NCBI GenBank assembly: GCA_030180075.1
Contig: JASNJN010000332.1
Span: 1-26,409, forward strand
Origin: Mikrocytos mackini
Lineage: Eukaryota; Endomyxa; Ascetosporea; Mikrocytida; Mikrocytiidae
Reading direction: 5' to 3'
DNA length: 26,409 nucleotides
In this document: one piece after another, positions 26,298 through 26,409 of the stretch
Position numbering within the stretch: position 1 is the stretch's first letter
Layout: the number at the start of each line of letters is the position of its first letter
Position numbers and translations under genes: made by a program
The notes under the pieces: model-generated
What the model was told of the DNA's origin: nothing
Seen by the model: the letters and a program-made list of their open reading frames with translations, nothing else
Databases searched by the model: none

Positions 26298-26409
26298 TCA
26301 AATTACTTCTTTTAGGATTCCCAATACTTCTTCTGTCGACTNNNNCTCTTCATCTTTTACTTCTTCATATTTAACCTTGTTAAGTTCTATTGCCTCCTTT
26401 TTATCAATA
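26298..26409 (-). CDS. Partial ORF at right edge
   Basis: The minus-strand frame is open from the window edge to a TGA at 26298-26300, about 36 codons interrupted by four Ns (26342-26345). It encodes a charged stretch, DKKEAIELNKVKYEEVKDEE before the Ns and EEVLGILKEVI after. No family is recognised; the start lies outside the window. It may be a host gene tail or chance. Confidence 0.3.
   Translation of the reverse strand, partial: IDKKEAIELNKVKYEEVKDEEXXSTEEVLGILKEVI

Noticed and set aside
26103-26315. 70-codon plus-strand ORF near the right edge
   Set aside because: No motif, and antisense to an at least equally plausible partial minus-strand frame.
1-26409. A new defence or biosynthetic gene system
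   Set aside because: Host genes are unrelated housekeeping functions, and the remaining coding sequence is explained by known mobile-element classes, except the orphan ORFs listed.

Overview
The window reads as a piece of a small, A+T-rich eukaryotic nuclear genome. It holds one short, tightly packed block of intron-less host genes inside a large zone of decayed and nested transposable elements. No bacterial operon, Shine-Dalgarno site, rRNA, tRNA or CRISPR array was recognised. Very short intergenic gaps (5 to 120 bp), AAATTT-like and C-rich start-codon contexts, and the gene set (glutaredoxin, phosphofructokinase, RNase P subunit Pop4, a cytidylyltransferase) fit a TE-rich microsporidian or close relative. 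That assignment is inference, not proof.

Layout: (1) 103-2225 is a large inverted repeat with ~700 bp arms. (2) 2217-3358 is an intact integrase ORF plus the start of an LTR, the 3' remnant of a Ty3/gypsy element. (3) 3359-9501 is the host gene block: glutaredoxin (-), orphan 322 aa protein (+), C-terminal piece of a phosphoethanolamine/choline cytidylyltransferase (-) cut by an N-run, acidic protein (+), 91 aa helical protein (-), phosphofructokinase (-), Pop4/Rpp29 (+) and a HAD-fold protein (+). (4) 9619-12084 is a TIR-element fragment followed by a degenerate Ty3/gypsy pol with one 184 bp LTR. (5) 12181-15059 is a MULE transposase gene with a zinc-finger N-terminus and SWIM C-terminus, whose 3' half is repeated as a near-perfect palindrome. 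(6) 15290-18438 has a 313 bp MITE, a second degraded MULE, a foldback-like element made of inverted minisatellite arrays, and a non-LTR reverse transcriptase fragment. (7) 18454-19699 is a TIR element containing a nested 331 bp hAT-like MITE. (8) 20110-23585 is a markedly G+C-richer island on the minus strand, interpreted as the 5' part of a LINE-like element, interrupted by a 232 bp hAT-type MITE with a clean 8 bp target duplication. (9) 23650-25340 is a Helitron Rep region with frameshifts. (10) 25649-25853 is an 82 bp sequence present as direct, inverted, then direct copies. The right edge is A+T-rich with a partial ORF.

The host genes are ordinary housekeeping functions: redox, glycolysis, tRNA 5' processing and the phospholipid Kennedy pathway. 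They do not form an evident joint pathway. Runs of N sit beside two of the fold-back structures (inside the 14191-14211 junction region, at 15060-15062, and at 25771), so part of the palindromic architecture may come from assembly. I found no convincing new multi-gene system. The most informative structures are the nested hAT-type insertions, the inverted minisatellite element, and the AT-rich start blocks of the G+C-rich island.
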